Below, piece by piece: positions 61,259-64,000 of a stretch of DNA of 64,000 bases. A program made the position numbers and the translations under genes. Every line of letters begins with the position of its first letter. Positions within the stretch are counted from its first letter, which is position 1. The notes under the pieces are model-generated. The model was given only the letters and a program-made list of their open reading frames with translations, was not told the origin of the DNA and made no database searches. The DNA is from Chloroflexus aggregans DSM 9485 (GTDB taxonomy: Bacteria; Chloroflexota; Chloroflexia; Chloroflexales; Chloroflexaceae): the NCBI RefSeq assembly GCF_000021945.1, contig NC_011831.1, forward strand, positions 2,741,353-2,805,352. The letters are read 5' to 3'.

Positions 61259-62080
61259 TCACCTTGTGGATGCGGTTGCCAACGCTCGCACCTGTGCACC
61301 GATATCACCTGCCGTCACCAATGCTTCACCGACCAGGATGGCATCGGCGCCATAGCTACGCACTTCGGCAACGTGTTCTGGCGTAAAGATTCCACTTTCG
61401 CTCACCAGTAATGGACGGTGCGGTGGAGGAGGTAAAGCGTCGGCAATCATCTTCGTCGTTGTTCGTTCGGTGACAAAACGATGCAGATCGCGGTTATTCA
61501 CGCCGATGATCGGAGGATGGAGCGATAACGCGCGTTCAAGTTCGGCGATAGTATGTACCTCGATCAGCGCATGCATACCAAGCTCGTATGTGAGAGCAAA
61601 CAAATCGCGGAGAAGCTCATCGTCAAGCGCAGCGACGATCAGCAGTAGGGCGTCGGCGCCGTAAGCGCGTGCTTCGTAGACTTGGTACGGATCGATAATA
61701 AAATCCTTACGCAGCAGCGGTGTACCGACCTGTTGCACTTCAGGGAGCTTGCGGATGCCGGTTAGATACATCAAACTGCCCTGAAAGAAGCGCTGGTCGG
61801 TAAGGACCGAAATCGCGGCGGCGCCATTTGCCACGTAAGTGCGGGCGAGCGCCAGATGGTCGAAATCGGTGAGCAATACCCCCCGACTCGGCGATGCTTT
61901 CTTTACCTCGGCAATCAGCGCGGTACTCGGTGTACGACGGAGGGCTGCCGCAAAATCGCGCACCGGTGGCGCCCGATGAACTTTCTCACGCAGTACTGCT
62001 AAAGGGATTTTCGCCTGCTGTCGGCGGACCTCAAGCCGTTTATGGGCCAAAATCTGTTCAAGGATAGATGGTTCACGCAT
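61259..62080 (-). CDS. trpC: indole-3-glycerol phosphate synthase
   Basis: A 273-residue TIM barrel for the ring-closing step of tryptophan synthesis. Ala-Glu-Val-Lys-Lys-Ala-Ser-Pro-Ser-Arg-Gly (about 57-67), Leu-Thr-Asp-x-x-Phe-Phe-Gln-Gly-Ser, Leu-Arg-Lys-Asp-Phe-Ile-Ile-Asp (about 122-129), Glu-Val-His-Thr, Gly-Val-Asn-Asn-Arg-Asp-Leu and Ser-Glu-Ser-Gly-Ile match the family and its catalytic Lys and Glu residues. Other trp genes are not beside it. Confidence 0.95.
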   Translation of the reverse strand: MREPSILEQILAHKRLEVRRQQAKIPLAVLREKVHRAPPVRDFAAALRRTPSTALIAEVKKASPSRGVLLTDFDHLALARTYVANGAAAISVLTDQRFFQGSLMYLTGIRKLPEVQQVGTPLLRKDFIIDPYQVYEARAYGADALLLIVAALDDELLRDLFALTYELGMHALIEVHTIAELERALSLHPPIIGVNNRDLHRFVTERTTTKMIADALPPPPHRPLLVSESGIFTPEHVAEVRSYGADAILVGEALVTAGDIGAQVRALATASTR

Positions 62081-62152
62081 AACGTTGGGTGGGTAGAATG
62101 GTGGATGATCGAATTTTCAGAGAGGTCACCATGTTTTTTCGTTTACTAGGGG

Positions 62153-62734
62153 CTACGGTCTGCGAATACGGATCTGACCTAACTCGGTAATTTCACCGTT
62201 ACGTACCTCAACGCGAATCGCCGATCCCGGTTCACCATTAGGCGCAGGAATGAGAAAGTTAGTAGCCGGTGTCCAAATTGCCAGTGAATAAATGCCTGCC
62301 GGTACATCTCGGATAACAAAATTGCCTTGATTATCAGTAGCACCCTTTTGCGAATCGAGCGAGAAGGAGATAACCGGTCCAGTCGGATTATCGGTAATCG
62401 TGGCTAAGAACACAAAAAGTTGGGCAATTGGCTTACCTTCAGTGTCAAGCAACACACCACGGATTGCACCTTTGGTACTATCAACAACAATAGGTGAGGT
62501 AGGTTCTGTAGCTGGAGCTGTTGTCTCGAGTACTGGATACGGGCTGGCTGGTATAGGTTCGGTGGTTGGTACAGGATAGGCAGAAGATGAGTCGGGAGCA
62601 TTTGGCGTTGTTACTGGATAGCTTTGTGATGATATGTTTGACGTGTCAACAACAGTCGGTGTAGCTTGGGGAGTTGCAGTCGAGCAAGCACTTAACACAA
62701 TCAGAATAGCAGTTAGTAATAAACGATACATCAT
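62153..62734 (-). CDS. lipoprotein with carboxypeptidase-regulatory-like domain
   Basis: A 193-residue exported lipoprotein. The lipobox Leu-Ser-Ala-Cys places the lipid on about Cys17. A Thr/Pro/Ser linker has Tyr-Pro-Val repeated three times (about 38-70). The C-terminal part (about 88-190) resembles a carboxypeptidase regulatory-like beta domain (Gly-Ala-Ile-Arg-Gly-Val-Leu-Leu-Asp-Thr-Glu-Gly-Lys-Pro; Asp-Asn-Gln-Gly-Asn-Phe-Val). Likely a surface binding or structural protein. Confidence 0.75.
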   Translation of the reverse strand: MMYRLLLTAILIVLSACSTATPQATPTVVDTSNISSQSYPVTTPNAPDSSSAYPVPTTEPIPASPYPVLETTAPATEPTSPIVVDSTKGAIRGVLLDTEGKPIAQLFVFLATITDNPTGPVISFSLDSQKGATDNQGNFVIRDVPAGIYSLAIWTPATNFLIPAPNGEPGSAIRVEVRNGEITELGQIRIRRP

Positions 62735-62761
62735 TCCGAATCCTCCAGAACAAGCAACTAC

Positions 62762-62784
62762 AGGGCTGTAATAAATACAGCCCT
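62762..62784 (-). terminator. terminator-like hairpin upstream of the lipoprotein gene
   Basis: AGGGCTGTA (62762-62770) pairs with TACAGCCCT (62776-62784) with a five-base loop. It lies 28 bases before the lipoprotein start. Confidence 0.6.
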
Positions 62785-62815
62785 TGTGTAAAGAAGTATA
62801 CTACCATGTGCCAAT

Positions 62816-62849
62816 GAGCAAGGATGAAATAGTTTTTTCACCCTTGCTC
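62816..62849 (-). terminator. terminator after the repetitive surface protein gene
   Basis: GAGCAAGGATGAAA pairs with TTTCACCCTTGCTC over about 14 bases with one G-T and a T-rich loop, 12 bases after the stop of the gene at 62862. Confidence 0.7.
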
Positions 62850-62861
62850 CGCATTGTCATG

Positions 62862-64000
62862 CTATGGTTTAATGAGAGCGTCGTAGGCGTAAAGTTGATC
62901 CTGTGTTGTCCCAACATTCTGATTGCTTTGATTGACTACGCAGATAATATTCTGATTCGAAGTAATCTCAGCAGAGCCGATAAAACCAGAGGGTAGTGAA
63001 GAGTCAAATTGCTGTAAGATAGCGGCCGACTGGTTCACTCCGAGGTTAGAAACTTTCACTTGTGATGGGATATTTACCGGTCCTCCACTTGCTTCGCCTT
63101 TGAAGGCGACTGAAATATTGGCTGGTGCGTTACCAATATTCTGGCAAGTGATAGAGCTTTGGAAGTTGTAGTAATTCTTCATCACAATAGGTGCAACCCA
63201 GGTCGTCGCACCACTGGAGAAACCTTCATACGTTGTTGCTAGCTTGGAACCCCGGCGAGACTCGTTCACTGTGACGATGATAGGTTGTGCAGGGTTAGGA
63301 TTAATTCCAATACTCTCCACGACTGCACTGTAGGTTGAGTTAGCGGATGGCAGCAGGTTGAAATCGAGAAAGGTATGCGAAGCACCACTGCTCAGGGTGA
63401 CAGTTTGGGTGGTGCCATTTGAGTATGTTATCTTCACCTGTGTTGCGGTTGTACCCACATTCTGGACGCTTGTTGCAGTATCGTAGCCATAGTAGTTACT
63501 CATAGCTAGAGGAACGTAAGCCTTCGTTGCACCTCCGCTAAATGCAGTATATGCATAAAGCTGTTGATCGTATGGACCTTTACCATAAATTTGTACAACA
63601 GCAGCTAACGGTTGACTGCCTTCGATGACCGCCGAATAGATTTTATTGTTCACAAACCCGGTACGATTTTCATGGATTACAGCACGTGAACCATTTGGAC
63701 TGAGAGTGAAAGTGTCTTGCGCACCCGTAATTTCAGTCGCTCCGTCATAGTATTTAATTGTCACGTTGTTGGTACTATTAGATGCATTCATGACACGCAA
63801 CGATGTGTAGTAATTGTAGTAATTATCATACACACCGGGTACGTATAGTTTGGTTGCCGGTGAGGATATACCAACAAATGTGTCGCCAGAATCATTATCC
63901 GAATAATTAACGACTGCTGCTACTGGCTGATCGCAGCTAATAACAGCCGAAAAGACGCCTGACGGGAAGGAAGTTACACTAGGTGTGTACACATATGCAC
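62862..64000 (-). CDS. repetitive surface-type protein (3' part, 5' end beyond the window)
   Basis: At least 379 residues run to the window edge; the frame stays open past 64000, so the start lies outside. The sequence is Ser, Thr, Asn, Tyr and Gly-rich with three or more repeats of about 100-110 residues, each with a Lys-x-Tyr-Val-Pro-x-x..Asn-Tyr-Tyr stretch, a following Ala/Ser-x-x-x-Gln-Asn-Val/Ile-Gly motif and a Tyr-Ser-Ala-Val box. This is typical of beta-sandwich repeats on a cell-surface or secreted fibre. Base composition is more AT-rich than its neighbours, which may mark recent gain. No enzyme motif is seen. Confidence 0.7.
   Translation of the reverse strand, partial: AYVYTPSVTSFPSGVFSAVISCDQPVAAVVNYSDNDSGDTFVGISSPATKLYVPGVYDNYYNYYTSLRVMNASNSTNNVTIKYYDGATEITGAQDTFTLSPNGSRAVIHENRTGFVNNKIYSAVIEGSQPLAAVVQIYGKGPYDQQLYAYTAFSGGATKAYVPLAMSNYYGYDTATSVQNVGTTATQVKITYSNGTTQTVTLSSGASHTFLDFNLLPSANSTYSAVVESIGINPNPAQPIIVTVNESRRGSKLATTYEGFSSGATTWVAPIVMKNYYNFQSSITCQNIGNAPANISVAFKGEASGGPVNIPSQVKVSNLGVNQSAAILQQFDSSLPSGFIGSAEITSNQNIICVVNQSNQNVGTTQDQLYAYDALIKP

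Overview
The window looks like a chromosomal segment of a filamentous anoxygenic phototroph of the genus Chloroflexus (Chloroflexota). The malate dehydrogenase at 51684-52613 is very close to the characterised Chloroflexus enzyme as I remember it. The tRNAs, tandem signal peptidase II genes, GC-rich codon use and many short repeats at gene ends fit that genus. The species is not proven; it seems close to, but not identical with, C. aurantiacus, so C. aggregans or a relative is my inference.

Layout. 1-2610 is an accessory, decaying region: the end of a probable DNA methyltransferase, a BglII-type restriction endonuclease, a formyltransferase, a well-formed integron-type attC site and a broken second methyltransferase. 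2611-14545 holds an FHA protein, a frameshifted membrane STAS protein, a formyltransferase-like gene, yggX, an ATP-grasp gene, another frameshifted DNA methyltransferase, a CCAEP-tailed radical SAM protein, a transglutaminase / alpha-E / permuted ATP-grasp operon and a fatty-acid desaturase. 14712-18935 carries tRNA-Glu, tRNA-Asp and tRNA-Val with clear promoters, an S41 and an M42 peptidase, and a CCA-adding-type enzyme.

18970-29294 contains a lamin-tail protein, a CPBP protease and a complete disaccharide locus: GH65 phosphorylase, beta-phosphoglucomutase, ABC importer and a LacI regulator with two palindromic operators. The importer would bring in an alpha-glucobiose, GH65 would phosphorolyse it to beta-glucose 1-phosphate, and the mutase would convert that to glucose 6-phosphate. 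29340-30535 is a dense mosaic tandem repeat array. Then come a divergent pair (cyclic-nucleotide-domain ferredoxin protein and tungsten aldehyde oxidoreductase), proB, gltX, a GH13 maltodextrinase, and a second CPBP protease.

41425-47555 is the most unusual part: a gene cluster with a MraZ-like regulator, a small protein, a CHAT (caspase-like) protease, a two-domain peptidoglycan amidase, an FtsZ paralogue with an altered T7 loop and an unrecognised protein, accompanied by two near-identical inverted-repeat operators. It looks like a second, division-gene-like cassette fused to a protease and a wall hydrolase. 47556-49370 has degenerate sequence and a membrane Mrr-like nuclease with an external SH3 domain.

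49559-62080 is mostly housekeeping (lspA twice, rluD-type, mdh, a NarL-type sensor kinase, ksgA, an LLM oxidoreductase, two metallo-beta-lactamase-fold genes, hpf with a structured leader, trpC). The window ends in a lipoprotein gene and the 3' part of a repetitive surface-type protein.

Several genes carry apparent frameshifts (3515-4586, 7171-8134, end of 38651-39193); I cannot tell biological decay from sequencing error without reads or relatives.
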